Notes: generated by a model from the letters alone, not told the origin. Shown: positions 28,740 through 39,327, counted from the first letter of the stretch. The stretch: DNA of 64,000 bases from Flavobacterium phycosphaerae (GCF_010119235.1 NZ_JAAATZ010000001.1:2076501-2140500); one strand, 5' to 3'. A program made the numbers and translations.

Positions 28740-30866
28740 TTACTCTTCTAATAAAACCTCTAAAATACTAATCGCTGCTTCGCTGATTTTAGTACCGGGA
28801 CCAAATACAGCAACGGCTCCGGCATCAAAGAGGAATTGGTAATCTTGGGCCGGGATAACACCGCCTACTATCACCATTATATCTTCGCGTCCGTATTTTT
28901 TAAGTTCTTCGATTACTTGCGGAACCAGTGTTTTGTGTCCGGCGGCCAATGAGGAAACGCCTAAAATGTGTACATCATTTTCAACAGCTTGTTTAGCCGC
29001 TTCTGCAGGTGTCTGGAATAACGGACCAATATCCACATCAAAGCCTACATCAGCATATCCTGTGGCTACTACTTTGGCTCCACGGTCGTGACCATCCTGT
29101 CCCATTTTGGCTATCATGATTCGTGGACGACGCCCTTCTTTTACCGCAAAGGCATCGGCTAATTGTTTTGCTTTTTCAAAGCTTTGATCGTTTTTGATTT
29201 CTTTACTGTACACGCCGCTGAAACTTCTGATTTGTGCTTTATATCTTCCGAAAACCGCTTCGAGGGCATCACTGATTTCTCCCAATGTGGCTCGATTTCG
29301 GGCTGCTTCTACGGCTAAAGATAGTAAATTATCGTTTGCGTTTTGAGCACAGTCAGTTAATTTTGCCAGACAGGCTTTTACTTTATCGTTGTCACGCGTG
29401 GCTTTAATGTGTTGCAATTGCTCAATTTGTTGCTTGCGTACCATTTGGTTATCCACATCTAAAATGTGTAATGGATCTTCTTTGTCTAAACGGTATTTGT
29501 TTACGCCTACTATGATATCTTGTGAACTATCAATACGGGCTTGTTTGCGGGCTGCTGCCTCTTCGATGCGAAGTTTTGGAATACCGGCTTCTATAGCTTT
29601 GGTCATACCGCCTAAGGCTTCAACCTCTTCTATCAAGGCCCAAGCTTTATCGGCAATTTCTTTGGTTAAACTTTCTACATAGTAACTGCCGGCCCATGGG
29701 TCAACCGTTTTACAGATTTTGGTTTCTTCCTGTAAAAATATTTGGGTGTTACGGGCAATACGTGCTGAGAAATCGGTAGGCAAGGCAATCGCTTCGTCTA
29801 AAGCATTGGTGTGTAACGACTGGGTTCCGCCAAAGGCTGCTGCTGCTGCTTCAATGGCAGTACGGGCTACATTATTGAAAGGGTCTTGTTCGGTTAAACT
29901 CCAACCCGAAGTTTGACAATGCGTTCGTAAGGCTAACGATTTTTCATCTTTTGGACTGAATTGTTTTAGTAGCTTAGCCCAAAGCATTCTTCCGGCGCGC
30001 ATCTTGGCGATTTCCATGAAATGGTTCATTCCAATGGCCCAAAAGAAAGAGAGTCGGGGAGCAAACTCATCAATTTTCATTCCGGCCGCTAAGCCCGTGC
30101 GGATATATTCTAAACCATCAGCCAAAGTGTAAGCTAACTCAATATCGGCGGTAGCTCCGGCTTCTTGCATGTGGTAGCCTGAGATGGAAATGGAGTTGAA
30201 CTTCGGCATTTTTTTGCTGGTATAGTCAAAAATATCGGCAATGATTTTCATAGAAGGCGTAGGCGGATAGATGTAAGTATTACGCACCATGAACTCTTTC
30301 AGAATATCGTTTTGTATGGTTCCGGAAAGTAATTCGGGTGCCACACCTTGTTCTTCTGCTGCCACAATGTAAAAAGCCATAATAGGCAACACAGCTCCGT
30401 TCATGGTCATGGAAACCGACATTTCGTTTAACGGAATTTGGTCAAACAAAATCTTCATGTCTTCTACTGAGTCGATAGCGACTCCGGCTTTACCCACATC
30501 ACCAACTACACGTTCATGGTCTGAATCATACCCTCGGTGAGTGGCTAAATCAAAAGCTACAGAAAGTCCTTTTTGTCCTGCCTCCAAATTTCTTCTGTAG
30601 AAAGCATTACTTTCTTCGGCAGTAGAGAAACCGGCATACTGGCGAATGGTCCACGGACGGCGTACATACATAGTAGCGTAAGGACCGCGAAGATTAGGGG
30701 CAAAACCGGAACCAAAGCCCAAATGCTCTAATCCTTCCAAATCTTGTTCGGAATAGATAGGTTTTAGTTGGATGTCTTCGGCGGTTTGGAAAGTCGGTTT
30801 CGGGTCTGAAGTTTCATGCTTCAAGTTGGAATTCCCCAAAGTGATATGTTGGATATTTTTTCTCAT
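28740..30866 (-). CDS. mutB: Methylmalonyl-CoA mutase large subunit
   Basis: This is the catalytic chain (708 residues) of the cobalamin-dependent mutase interconverting succinyl-CoA and (R)-methylmalonyl-CoA. The N-terminal TIM barrel includes [21 protein letters not shown] read in two pieces, [12 protein letters not shown] and [15 protein letters not shown]. The C-terminal B12 domain has the base-off motif DGHDRGAKV near residue 593 and [11 protein letters not shown]. It starts one base after mutA, so the two subunits are translated together. It serves propionate/odd-chain and branched amino-acid metabolism. Confidence 0.96.
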   Translation of the reverse strand: MRKNIQHITLGNSNLKHETSDPKPTFQTAEDIQLKPIYSEQDLEGLEHLGFGSGFAPNLRGPYATMYVRRPWTIRQYAGFSTAEESNAFYRRNLEAGQKGLSVAFDLATHRGYDSDHERVVGDVGKAGVAIDSVEDMKILFDQIPLNEMSVSMTMNGAVLPIMAFYIVAAEEQGVAPELLSGTIQNDILKEFMVRNTYIYPPTPSMKIIADIFDYTSKKMPKFNSISISGYHMQEAGATADIELAYTLADGLEYIRTGLAAGMKIDEFAPRLSFFWAIGMNHFMEIAKMRAGRMLWAKLLKQFSPKDEKSLALRTHCQTSGWSLTEQDPFNNVARTAIEAAAAAFGGTQSLHTNALDEAIALPTDFSARIARNTQIFLQEETKICKTVDPWAGSYYVESLTKEIADKAWALIEEVEALGGMTKAIEAGIPKLRIEEAAARKQARIDSSQDIIVGVNKYRLDKEDPLHILDVDNQMVRKQQIEQLQHIKATRDNDKVKACLAKLTDCAQNANDNLLSLAVEAARNRATLGEISDALEAVFGRYKAQIRSFSGVYSKEIKNDQSFEKAKQLADAFAVKEGRRPRIMIAKMGQDGHDRGAKVVATGYADVGFDVDIGPLFQTPAEAAKQAVENDVHILGVSSLAAGHKTLVPQVIEELKKYGREDIMVIVGGVIPAQDYQFLFDAGAVAVFGPGTKISEAAISILEVLLEE

Positions 30867-30867
30867 G

Positions 30868-32229
30868 TTATTCCTCCTGTGCTAATCGTTCCTGTTCAGT
30901 TTTTTCAGCCAATCGTTTTTCAATTACCGGAACGATTAACGTTTTGCGTGGATTTTGTTTAACGAAAGGGTATAACTCCAAATCGTGTTTCATTTTATCA
31001 TTTTTGTTGGGATACTTGTTGGTTCCCAATAAAATTTCTTTACCGTTATCAAACAATTCCTGTTCTTTGGCTGCACTTTCATTGATTTTCTTTTGAATAG
31101 TACCTTCCACCAATTGGGTAATCAAACCGCCATTGGTTTCGATATCTTTGAATAACTGCAGGGCTTTTTCGGCTAATTGTTCGGTCAAGGTTTCTATATA
31201 ATACGCACCATCCGCCGGGTTGTTTACTTTGTCAAAATAACTTTCGTGTTTTAAAACCAGTAGCTGATTACGCGCTATTCTGTCACCAAACTCATTGTCT
31301 TTGTGGTATAAACTGTCGTAGGGTAAATTGGCTACGGCATTGGCTCCACCCAGTATAGCACTCATACATTCGGTGGTAGTGCGGAGCATATTAACGTTGT
31401 AATCATAGAGTGTTTTGTTGCGTTTGGTTGGGGTAACTATGATGTAACAATCAGAAGTGTGTTGGTGCTCTTTAGCCAATGTATTGAACAACAAACGTAA
31501 GGCTCTCAACTTGGCAATCTCAAAAAAGTAATTGGTGCCTACGGCTACTTCAATAGTAATGGGTTGATTACTGTTTTTAATTCGATTAAAATATTCATTC
31601 ACATGCGCCAAAGTATAGGCCAATTGTTGCACCATATTGGCCCCGGCATTTTGGTAAGTTCTTGAATTTACTGTAAGAAATGAAGTAGCGGTTGTTGCAG
31701 CAATATCATTTAACTTCTGAAAATCTTGTTCTAAATTTCCGAACCAGTTGCCGTCTTTTACTAACTGTCCAATCGGGTCAATTTGAACTGAGAGATTAGC
31801 GTTATTTTTTTTAGCAAAAGCATTAAGCTTAGTAACGAAATCAATCGAGAGGAAAGGTAAATGAAAAAAATAAGCAGTAGCTCCCAAAGGAAGGTTTTGC
31901 ATTAATTCTTCCAGAGAAACGGATTCATTTTCTATAGTAAAACGAATGCTTTCGGCTCCTCGATTCAAGCTGTCTAAGGCTCGTTCGTTGGATTTTTTTA
32001 CATCATGTACAAAGATATTTTGCAGGATAGCAAAAGGTTTTTCAGGAGTATTGATGCTTACTTTAGCAGTGTCTTCATCGTTATGGTAAAAAGGCTTGAC
32101 TTTGATACCTTCGGGGGATTCCCAAACCAAAGTTTCATTATAGTCGGCGCCTTTGAGTTCGTATTGAATTTGTTGTTTCCATTGTTTGGAAGTAACCGAT
32201 TCGAACGCATCAAATAAATGTTCAGCCAT
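30868..32229 (-). CDS. mutA: Methylmalonyl-CoA mutase small subunit
   Basis: The 453-residue chain resembles the mutase barrel ([35 protein letters not shown]) but lacks a C-terminal B12-binding DxHxxG motif, as expected of the small subunit, which is structural and shorter than the usual ~600-residue actinobacterial form. Bacteroidota small subunits are often this short. It lies 11 bp downstream of the ftsB-like gene and one base before mutB. Confidence 0.93.
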   Translation of the reverse strand: MAEHLFDAFESVTSKQWKQQIQYELKGADYNETLVWESPEGIKVKPFYHNDEDTAKVSINTPEKPFAILQNIFVHDVKKSNERALDSLNRGAESIRFTIENESVSLEELMQNLPLGATAYFFHLPFLSIDFVTKLNAFAKKNNANLSVQIDPIGQLVKDGNWFGNLEQDFQKLNDIAATTATSFLTVNSRTYQNAGANMVQQLAYTLAHVNEYFNRIKNSNQPITIEVAVGTNYFFEIAKLRALRLLFNTLAKEHQHTSDCYIIVTPTKRNKTLYDYNVNMLRTTTECMSAILGGANAVANLPYDSLYHKDNEFGDRIARNQLLVLKHESYFDKVNNPADGAYYIETLTEQLAEKALQLFKDIETNGGLITQLVEGTIQKKINESAAKEQELFDNGKEILLGTNKYPNKNDKMKHDLELYPFVKQNPRKTLIVPVIEKRLAEKTEQERLAQEE

Positions 32230-32240
32230 GGTATTTTGTC

Positions 32241-32594
32241 TTATAAAGATTTTGAACTGGATTGCTCTTCTTTGATGGAATCGCCTTCAAATTCAATGAT
32301 GTAGATGTCTTCGCTGTCGCGTTTCATATAGTATTTTTCGCGAGCATATTTTTCTATCTGGTCCGGATTTTTGAGGAGTTTGATATTCTCTTCGTCTTTT
32401 TTGATTTCGTCCTGATAGTATTTTTTGTTGTCTTCGAGTTCGTCAAGCTGTTTGTTTAGTATGCGGTGTTCCATATAAGAAGTATTGTCTAAGAACAGCA
32501 TCCATACGGTAAAAAAAACCAACACGATAACATATCTGTTTCCCAATATTTTGAGAATCGGATAAGAATCAGTCAGGTTTTTAAATAAACTCAT
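32241..32594 (-). CDS. Septum formation initiator, FtsB/DivIC-like
   Basis: The 117-residue bitopic protein has a short N-terminal cytoplasmic part, one membrane helix (YVIVLVFFTVWMLFLDN), then a periplasmic coiled coil (ELEDNKKYYQDEIKKDEEN) ending LKNPDQIEKYAREKYYMKR, the FtsB/DivIC signature. It probably links to FtsL and FtsQ in the divisome. It is two bases from udk and 11 bp from mutA. Confidence 0.88.
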   Translation of the reverse strand: MSLFKNLTDSYPILKILGNRYVIVLVFFTVWMLFLDNTSYMEHRILNKQLDELEDNKKYYQDEIKKDEENIKLLKNPDQIEKYAREKYYMKRDSEDIYIIEFEGDSIKEEQSSSKSL

Positions 32595-32596
32595 TA

Positions 32597-33204
32597 TTAG
32601 GTAATTCTTTGGTTGATTACGGCTCTAACCACATCAATGGCTACCGTATTGTATTTGTCATTCGGGATAATAATGTCAGCAAAGGCTTTGGTAGGCTCAA
32701 TAAACTGCTGGTGCATAGGTTTTAGTGTTGTTTGGTAACGGTTTAACACTTCTTCCATATCGCGTCCACGCTCGGCGATGTCTCTTTTTAATCTTCGAAT
32801 TAAGCGTTCGTCAGAATCGGCATGTACAAAAACTTTGACATCAAATAACTCTCGAAGTTCCGGATTGGTCAGAATCAAAATCCCTTCCACTATCATTACT
32901 TTTCGGGGATGAGTGACAATGGTATCGTCGGTACGGTTGTGCGTGATGAAAGAATAGACAGGCTGTTCGATGGTTTTGCCTTCTTTTAAATCTTTAAGAT
33001 GTTGCACTAAAAGATCGAAATCGATAGCACGTGGATGGTCAAAATTAACAAGTGCTCTTTCTTCAAAGCTTAAATTATTATTTTCTTTATAATAGGAATC
33101 CTGAGATAGTACACCCACTTCAGTTTGTGGTAATTCATTCATAATTTGGTGAACGACAGTTGTTTTTCCGCTTCCTGTTCCCCCGCAATTCCAATAATAA
33201 GCAT
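32597..33204 (-). pseudogene. udk: Uridine kinase, P-loop broken by a one-base deletion
   Basis: The enzyme phosphorylates uridine and cytidine. Reading from the ATG at 33204 gives MLIIGIAG and then a frameshift within the C5 run (plus strand 33180-33184). One extra base gives IAGGTGSGKTTVVHQIMNEL, the P-loop, in frame with QTEVGVLSQDSYYK, FDHPRAIDFDLL and the rest of a normal 202-residue protein. The missing base removes the ATP site, yet everything else is intact, so a sequencing error is the best explanation. It is the first gene of the udk-ftsB-mutA-mutB operon; a TATTTTTG box lies upstream at 33231-33238. Confidence 0.9.
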
Positions 33205-33230
33205 AATAGTTGTGTTAGTTTTATATCCAA

Positions 33231-33238
33231 CAAAAATA
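33231..33238 (-). promoter_or_regulatory. -7 box of the udk operon
   Basis: Leftward TATTTTTG fits TAnnTTTG, 26 bases before the ATG at 33204. It probably drives udk, ftsB, mutA and mutB. Confidence 0.5.
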
Positions 33239-33411
33239 GAAATTATATCGAAAGAGAATTTGATTTTTTAGAGAAAAGACAAAAGAAAATGGATAATAGA
33301 TAAAAGAGGTAAATGACTTTATGAAGTTGGATTCATTTTGGCAGGATTAGATAGCCTGATTTGGACACTATTACCCGCAAAATGTTTTGCGAGTTTCTTT
33401 TCAAATTATCT

Positions 33412-33450
33412 TAAAATAAAAAATCCTTTCTGTTGGTACAGAAAGGATTT
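33412..33450 (-). terminator. Terminator of tRNA-Pro
   Basis: A perfect 12-bp inverted repeat AAATCCTTTCTG (33421-33432) / CAGAAAGGATTT (33439-33450), followed leftward by a T-rich tract. It lies five bases downstream of the tRNA 3' end. Confidence 0.8.
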
Positions 33451-33455
33451 ACCGG

Positions 33456-33530
33456 TCGGGGTGGCAGGATTCGAACCTGCGGCCTCCTGCTCCCAAAGCA
33501 GGCGCGATAACCGGGCTACGCTACACCCCG
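33456..33530 (-). tRNA. tRNA-Pro (anticodon TGG)
   Basis: On the minus strand the 75-base gene folds as a cloverleaf. The 7-bp acceptor stem is CGGGGTG/CACCCCG with discriminator A. The anticodon loop TTTGGGA sits in a CCTGC/GCAGG stem, giving anticodon TGG, and the T-arm is GCAGGTTCGAATCCTGC. CCA is not encoded. A strong terminator follows. Confidence 0.96.
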
Positions 33531-33640
33531 AAAGCGAGTGCAAATATAGTGCTATTATTTATTTATCAAAGCATAATATAAAATTATTTTTTCATAGCTT
33601 TTTATGATTTAGCGGCATAATTTTTTTCATTTTAATGAGT

Positions 33641-33648
33641 TACATTTG
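33641..33648 (+). promoter_or_regulatory. -7 box of trxB
   Basis: TACATTTG fits TAnnTTTG, 22 bases before the ATG at 33671, and excludes the longer upstream frame starting at 33635. Confidence 0.55.
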
Positions 33649-33670
33649 CACCCAAATTAAACATCAAATT

Positions 33671-34615
33671 ATGTCAAGCACTATAGAAAAAATTAAATGC
33701 CTTATTATAGGTTCAGGACCTGCGGGTTATACGGCTGCAATTTACGCTGCCAGAGCCAATATGAATCCGGTTTTATACCAAGGAACACAACCGGGTGGAC
33801 AATTAACCACCACTAACGAAGTAGAAAATTTTCCGGGTTATCCTGATGGGGTTACCGGACCTGAAATGATGGTACAACTGCAAGAGCAAGCCAAACGTTT
33901 CGGAACTGATATACGTGATGGTTGGGCCACTAAAGTAGATTTTTCAGGACCTGTACATAAGGTTTGGATTAACGATACGATTGAATTGCATGCGGATACT
34001 GTAATTATTTCTACGGGAGCTTCGGCTAAATATTTAGGCTTAGCTTCAGAACAACATTATTTGCAAACCGGCGGTGGCGTTTCTGCTTGTGCGGTTTGTG
34101 ACGGTTTCTTTTACAGAAATCAAGAAGTAGTGATAGTAGGAGCAGGCGATTCGGCTTGTGAGGAAGCGCATTATTTATCTAAACTTTGTAAAAAAGTAAC
34201 GATGTTGGTAAGAAGCGAAAAATTCAGAGCCTCTAAAATCATGGAAGACCGTGTTCGCAAAACAGAAAACATTACCATACTTATGAACCACGATACGGTT
34301 GAGGTTATTGGTGACGGACAAGTGGTAAACGAAGTAAAAGCATTGAACAAAACTACTGGTGAGGAGATTACGATTCCGGCCACGGGGTTCTTTGTAGCTA
34401 TTGGTCACAAACCTAATACGGATATTTTTGCGGATTATATTACTTTGGATGAAACCGGTTATATTATCAATGTTCCGGGAAGTTCTAAAACCAATGTTGC
34501 CGGAGTTTTTGTTGCCGGAGATGCAGCTGATCACGTTTATCGTCAGGCTATTACGGCTGCGGGAACGGGTTGTATGGCTGCTTTGGATGCCGAAAGATAT
34601 TTGGCCGCTTTATAA
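33671..34615 (+). CDS. trxB: Thioredoxin-disulfide reductase
   Basis: The flavoenzyme reduces thioredoxin with NADPH. The 314-residue protein has the FAD-binding GSGPAGYTAAIYAARA, the redox pair in CAVCDGFF near residue 137, the NADPH-binding GAGDSACEEAHYL and the C-terminal FAD motif GVFVAGDAAD. The start ATG at 33671 (MSSTIEKIKC) follows a promoter box. It stands alone between tRNA-Pro and a bidirectional terminator. Confidence 0.97.
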   Translation: MSSTIEKIKCLIIGSGPAGYTAAIYAARANMNPVLYQGTQPGGQLTTTNEVENFPGYPDGVTGPEMMVQLQEQAKRFGTDIRDGWATKVDFSGPVHKVWINDTIELHADTVIISTGASAKYLGLASEQHYLQTGGGVSACAVCDGFFYRNQEVVIVGAGDSACEEAHYLSKLCKKVTMLVRSEKFRASKIMEDRVRKTENITILMNHDTVEVIGDGQVVNEVKALNKTTGEEITIPATGFFVAIGHKPNTDIFADYITLDETGYIINVPGSSKTNVAGVFVAGDAADHVYRQAITAAGTGCMAALDAERYLAAL

Positions 34616-34635
34616 TAAAGAGTCTGTTTTCAGTA

Positions 34636-34671
34636 TAAAAAAATCCCGTCTGAGTCAGGCGGGATTTTTTG
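34636..34671. terminator. Bidirectional terminator between trxB and a GIN-domain gene
   Basis: An A-tract plus ATCCCG (to 34648) pairs with CGGGAT plus a T-tract (from 34660), allowing termination in both directions between two converging genes. Confidence 0.8.
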
Positions 34672-34673
34672 TT

Positions 34674-35513
34674 TTATTTGGTGGTTGGTTTTTTGTGTAA
34701 TTCGGCACTGTCGGCGAAGCGTTTTACTTCCATTTTTACCGGTTCGCCATACAATTCGATTTCGCTGTTACCTGATGCATCAAACGTAGCAATATTGCTT
34801 ACGGTAATACTGCCTTTGGCATAACCGGCGGTTTCAAGCAAACCGTTTTTGGCGGTTAGTTTTTTCCCGGTGAAATCGGTGTTGTTGTCTAAGCGTAGTT
34901 TTAAATCAATGACATCGCCTTCTACTTCGGCTGAGGATTTTTGATACATGTCGAATCGCATTTCGCCTGAGGAAATTAAGGCTTTTACATAAGCACTTTT
35001 GCTAATGTCTATTGCGGTTTTATCGGACTTTAAATTCAGTTCTATTTTTGATTTGTCGTTGGCCATCAATGTGAAATTCTTGGTTTTGGCGTTCAGAAAA
35101 AGCTTGGCGTAATCATAACTTTTGAAAGTGATGTTGTCTAAAACTACATCGGAAAGAGCTGTTACGTTGGTTTCATCTTTGGCAATAACCATATTGAATT
35201 TGTCGGTATAGGTTACACGAACGCTCAACTTTTTATAACTTGATAAATCTTTTGAAGTAGATATTCTGAGGTTGTTACCTGCAATTTTATATTCAACCAA
35301 CGGAATCAAATTATCATCGGCTTCAATTTCTAAAGCACATTCGTTCCCTTTTACTAAAAAGACTTCCAGGTTGTCTTCTACTTCCAGGCTTTGAAAGTCA
35401 CTGACTTCTTTTTGTTCTAGCTTTACGATTTTGGATCCTTTTACCTTTTCTTTTTTTTGACCAAAAGAAGCCATAGTAAGGAAAATAAAACTCAGCAGGA
35501 TAATTTTTTTCAT
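34674..35513 (-). CDS. Exported GIN-domain protein (DUF2807)
   Basis: The 279-residue protein has a signal peptide (KKIILLSFIFLTMASFGQ) and a DUF2807/GIN auto-transporter-adhesin head-like domain, beginning DFQSLEVEDNLEVFLVKGNE and LVEYKIAGNNLRISTS, expected to form a beta-helix in the periplasm. The function of GIN proteins is unclear. Start at 35513 (MKKII) rather than 35525. A terminator at 35581-35614 separates it from the next GIN gene upstream. Confidence 0.85.
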   Translation of the reverse strand: MKKIILLSFIFLTMASFGQKKEKVKGSKIVKLEQKEVSDFQSLEVEDNLEVFLVKGNECALEIEADDNLIPLVEYKIAGNNLRISTSKDLSSYKKLSVRVTYTDKFNMVIAKDETNVTALSDVVLDNITFKSYDYAKLFLNAKTKNFTLMANDKSKIELNLKSDKTAIDISKSAYVKALISSGEMRFDMYQKSSAEVEGDVIDLKLRLDNNTDFTGKKLTAKNGLLETAGYAKGSITVSNIATFDASGNSEIELYGEPVKMEVKRFADSAELHKKPTTK

Positions 35514-35580
35514 GGATGTCGGCACAGTTAGTTTTTACTTCGCACAATTTGACCTATTGGTCTCGAGTGTCAAAAATAGA

Positions 35581-35614
35581 AAAAAAAACATCCCAATGAA
35601 AATTGAGATGTTTT
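35581..35614 (-). terminator. Terminator of the padR-pspC-GIN operon
   Basis: AACATCCCAAT / ATTGAGATGTT stem (one mismatch, GAAA loop), followed leftward by at least eight T. It lies seven bases after the GIN lipoprotein stop. Confidence 0.75.
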
Positions 35615-35620
35615 ATTAAC

Positions 35621-36361
35621 TTATTCTTTCGAAACACTTCCGCCTGAATTTTCTTCTTTGGAAATCGTTTTGGGGTTCGTATCATAATCTATCGAGCTTC
35701 CGCTGGAGGCATGAGCTTTCAAACTCACAATCGGATGGACATTGGTGTCACTGCCACTGGTGGATTCGGCAATGACATCATTTACCAATAATCCTTTGGC
35801 GTCAATAGTACTGCCACTGGAGGAGGCGGTTTTTAATGTTAATGCTTTTCCTTTGATTTCCTGTGAGCTTCCGCTGGTTGATTCACATTTGATGTTATCA
35901 TACTCTAAGGCCAGTTCGGCTTCACTGCCACTGCTGGTTTTTACCAAAATATCGGTTCCTGTAAATACTTTGTTGGTTGATACAGAAGCACCACTGGTAA
36001 CTTCAACTCCGGTTAAGCTGGGCATTTTTACATGGACATTTTTAGCAGTAGCTACATCAATATTGTCATCAGAGGTAATGACTAAGGTGCCGTTTTCTAC
36101 TCTAACTGAAATGTGATTTTGTAAATTGTCATCGGCTTCAACTTCAACAAAATAAGTGTCGGCTTGTTCCAAGGTTACATTTAAGCCGCGGCTTATATCC
36201 ACTTTAGAAAAATTATTTTCAACGTTGCGGGTTTGTTTGGTAACATTGCCATTGCCATCGATACCGTTATTCCAATCAATTTTAGTGTGGCATGAGGCAA
36301 AAAGGATGGTGGCTAAAGCAGCTGCTATTAGCTTGGTACCTAGTGTGATGATTTTTACCAT
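35621..36361 (-). CDS. GIN-domain lipoprotein (DUF2807)
   Basis: The 246-residue protein has a lipoprotein signal ending LFASC-HTK, so it is likely anchored to a membrane after lipidation. The GIN domain shows FSKVDISRGLNVTLEQADTY and NLQNHISVRVENGTLVITS, then Ser/Gly-rich repeats such as 'STSGS', 'ASSSGST' and 'HASSGSSI' spaced along the beta-helix. It lies two bases after the PspC gene and so is co-transcribed with it. Confidence 0.87.
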   Translation of the reverse strand: MVKIITLGTKLIAAALATILFASCHTKIDWNNGIDGNGNVTKQTRNVENNFSKVDISRGLNVTLEQADTYFVEVEADDNLQNHISVRVENGTLVITSDDNIDVATAKNVHVKMPSLTGVEVTSGASVSTNKVFTGTDILVKTSSGSEAELALEYDNIKCESTSGSSQEIKGKALTLKTASSSGSTIDAKGLLVNDVIAESTSGSDTNVHPIVSLKAHASSGSSIDYDTNPKTISKEENSGGSVSKE

Positions 36362-36363
36362 GA

Positions 36364-38078
36364 TTAATTGGTTTTAATGATTACTCCGTTTTTATCTACT
36401 GTAAGGCTTGTTTTTTTGCCTGACTTTGTTTCGCTAACAACTTTTCCGTTGATTTTTACTGTTGTAACATCAGTTGAATCATTTTTACTGCTGATGTTAA
36501 TTTCTTCTCCTTCTACATCCTGAAATTCATTTTCATCGGGTGGACAGGTCAAACATTTTACCTGATTGCTGTCAACTTTGTACAAATAGTCGTCGGAGCT
36601 GTAGTGTAAGTTGAAGAACTCATCGTTGGTACGATCGTATTGCTGTAAACTTTTATCCATTTTGAATAAGGTTCCTTTTGGTAAGTATAAAAACAATTCT
36701 ACGTGCTGGTTTCTGTATTTGCTGGCCATTTCGGTCAATAAATAATTGTCTAATATCAATTCGTTTCCAACCATTTTGAAACCGTATTTGATTTTTTCGG
36801 CTCTGATATTGGCTTCGTTGAATGATTTGCCTTCCGCCAGTTTTTCAATTTGTAAATAAGGCAACAATTTATCCGTAGCTTTCAATTCGAAACGAATATC
36901 GTTAGAATAAATTACCTCATGTTTGGTTGAATCTTGAGTGAATAAGAAATCTTCGTTTTCATAAATGCTTTTTGAGAAGAAGTCGTTGTTTACAAATTTG
37001 ATGTGTAATGTATCCGTTGGTTTCAATTGTAAGGTTTCTTTCTGAACCACTTTACCGTCATAAGCTCTTTCTGTTGATTGTTTGATACCAATGAAAATTA
37101 AAGCTCCGACAGCAAAAATCCAAATAGCTAATAAGCTGTAACGGGCTATGTTTCCTATTGATTTCATATTGGTTACCAATAATTTCAATCCTAATAAAAG
37201 GAAGAAGAAAAATGGGATTCCAATAGCTAAGAAAGTAAGAATGCCAAACAACCAAAGAGGAATATCAGTATAGTTTACAGCATCAATATAACGTTGCCAA
37301 GGCGTATCGATAAACGAAGTAGTTCCGAAAGTGAACAACCCGATAAACAATCCGGCTAAGGTTACAGAAGAGAAAACCAAGATGATAGCGCCCAATACTT
37401 TGGCAAAAATTCCAAATATTTTTGTGATTACATCTCCGATTCCGTTAGCTACTCTTTCGGCACCACTTTTTACCTGTCCGTAATCAGCATTTTTGAATTT
37501 GTTAGAAACACTGTCAAATTCTTCTCTGACCTTTTTTTCGATATTGGAAATGGTTACCGGTTCGCCTGTCATTTCTAGTTTTTCAGAAGTAGTAACCGCT
37601 TTTGGTGTAGCAATCCAGAAAATGAAATAGGCAATTAGTCCTGAACCTCCCACGAAGGTGAAAAATAAGAATATAATTTTAATCCAAACGGCATCAATTC
37701 CTAAGTAGTGACTTAAACCTGTAGCAACACCACCAATTAAACCACGGTCTTTATCGCGGTACAATTTTTTCTTTTTGGGTAATAAGTTTCAGCGGGCGTG
37801 TCGGCTCCGTCATCATCAATTCGGTAATCTTCGGGTTGTCCCATGATTACGATTACTTCATCAACATCTTTGTTATTGATAACGTGCTTGTCGCTTTTTT
37901 GCTTTTCAGTCAACAATTCAGCCACGCGCATTTCAATGTCTTTCATGATTTCGTCCTTACCGGAAGAATTGGAAAGCGAGCGTTTTATAGCCTCGAAATA
38001 TCGAGTTAGTTTTTGGTATGCATCTTCATCTATGTGAAAAAATAAACCACCTATATTAATATTTACTGTTTTGTTCAT
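36364..38078 (-). pseudogene. PspC-domain membrane protein, frameshifted
   Basis: The N-terminal part from the ATG at 38078 (NKTVNINIGGLFFHIDEDA, DIEMRVAELL, GQPEDYRIDDD) shifts frame at the T6 run at 37765-37770. The rest continues KLYRDKDRGLIGGVATGLSHYLG, the PspC domain, with about five membrane segments and a periplasmic domain to 36364. One extra base (seven instead of six) yields a 571-residue protein, the arrangement seen in related Flavobacteria. PspC-like proteins are tied to envelope stress. Both halves are otherwise intact, so a sequencing error is likely. padR lies 5 bp upstream. Confidence 0.85.
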
Positions 38079-38083
38079 GATTC

Positions 38084-38413
38084 TTATTTTTGATTGGTTA
38101 TGATGTTCACAGCGTCTGACAGTTCTGTCCAAGTGCCGTTCAATTCAGTTAAAAATGTTTTTCCTAATTCGGTCAAACCATAATATTTTCGTGGTGGTCC
38201 CGAGGTTGATTCTTCCCAACGGTAGTTGAGTAATCCGTCGTTTTTAAGTCTTGTCAGCAGCGGATAAACAGTTCCCTCTACTACAAGCAATTTGGCGTTT
38301 TTTAAAGTGTCTAATATTTCAGAGGTGTAGGCATCTTTTTCTTTTAGGACAGACAAGATACAAAATTCTAAAACACCTTTACGCATTTGGGCTTTTGTGT
38401 TTTCAATATTCAT
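38084..38413 (-). CDS. PadR family transcriptional regulator
   Basis: The 109-residue protein has the PadR winged helix: MRKGVLEFCILSVLKEKDAYT, EILDTLKNAKLLVVEGTVYPLL with the 'GTVYPLLTRL' recognition helix, and PPRKYYGLTELG in the wing. It is the first gene of the leftward operon with the PspC and GIN genes and probably represses it; the inducer is unknown. Confidence 0.93.
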   Translation of the reverse strand: MNIENTKAQMRKGVLEFCILSVLKEKDAYTSEILDTLKNAKLLVVEGTVYPLLTRLKNDGLLNYRWEESTSGPPRKYYGLTELGKTFLTELNGTWTELSDAVNIITNQK

Positions 38414-38474
38414 AATGCATGATTTAATTTTTTTCGATTACTGCTTCGTTTTTTGATTGATGATTATTGATGGT

Positions 38475-38825
38475 TTAATTTTCGGAAAAATGAACTTTCA
38501 AATTCGAATGTTCGCTTCCGTTTAACAATACGGTATACTTTTCGTTTTCTGCCATGGTAAAAGCCAATCTGTTTTCGCCTTGTTTGTGATATACTTTTGC
38601 ATAAACCACTTCGTTTTGTTGGTTAGTTACCAAAACCTTGATTTTGTCGTCTAACTTCAGATTGAATTTTAAATTAACGTCCACTTCTTCGTTGGCCACA
38701 ATTTCGAATTGATTACTTTCATTTTGTGTTACCGAATTTTTGATTTCAATGGCATTTTTGTCTTGTGCCAAAAGTTTAGTTGTCATAGCAACTAACATTG
38801 CTGTAATTAAGATTAATTGTTTCAT
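38475..38825 (-). CDS. Exported small protein of unknown function
   Basis: The 116-residue protein has a signal peptide (MKQLILITAMLVAMTTKLLAQ) and a mature part with predicted beta strands (FEIVANEEVDVNLKF, KIKVLVTNQQNEVVYAKVY). I do not recognise a family. It lies between the padR operon and the DUF4870 gene on the same strand, 47 bp after the latter. Confidence 0.75.
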   Translation of the reverse strand: MKQLILITAMLVAMTTKLLAQDKNAIEIKNSVTQNESNQFEIVANEEVDVNLKFNLKLDDKIKVLVTNQQNEVVYAKVYHKQGENRLAFTMAENEKYTVLLNGSEHSNLKVHFSEN

Positions 38826-38872
38826 TTTGATTTGATTTTAATGATTGATGATTATTTTTTGTTTTTTATTGA

Positions 38873-39327
38873 TTACTTAAAAAACGGTATGCTTAATGGG
38901 TAGTTGTACTTTTCGCCGTTTGATGATTTGACTGCGGCATAAATGATTAAAATGAATTCGATTACCTTTAGGAACAAGAACATCATTACGGCCATCAAGC
39001 CCAAAATGGTAAGCCCCGTGATATTACCGGCAGTCAGATTTTCGATTAAAAAATCGTCGTTGCCAATAATTTTGTCAAACGGAATGTTCTTAAAAATGGC
39101 ATATATAAAAATGGGTATGGCAATTAAACACAATATCATAGAGTATAAAAAGATACTCAGTTGAAAATTAAGAACCTGTTTTCCGCTATAATCCACAAAT
39201 TCAGATTCGTTTTTCTTTGAACTCCAAATCACAATCGGGAAAATATAATTCCCAAATGGAAACACATATTGTGACAAGGCGCTCAAGTGGAGGAAGGTAG
39301 CAGTTTTTTTTCGTTAGTTGGTGTCAT
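38873..39327 (-). pseudogene. DUF4870 membrane protein, frameshifted near the N-terminus
   Basis: From the ATG at 39327 the sequence reads MTPTNEKK, then leaves frame in the T8 run at 39304-39311. With nine bases it continues TATFLHLSALSQYVFPFGNYIFPIVIW, the DUF4870 start, with three membrane segments to 38873: a 151-residue protein of normal length. The internal ATG at 39286 would remove conserved N-terminal residues. Probably a sequencing deletion. A TATCTTTG box is at 39399-39406. Confidence 0.8.

Noticed and set aside
34171..34534. Antisense open frames within trxB and other genes
   Set aside because: Shadows of strong coding genes, without motifs or start signals.
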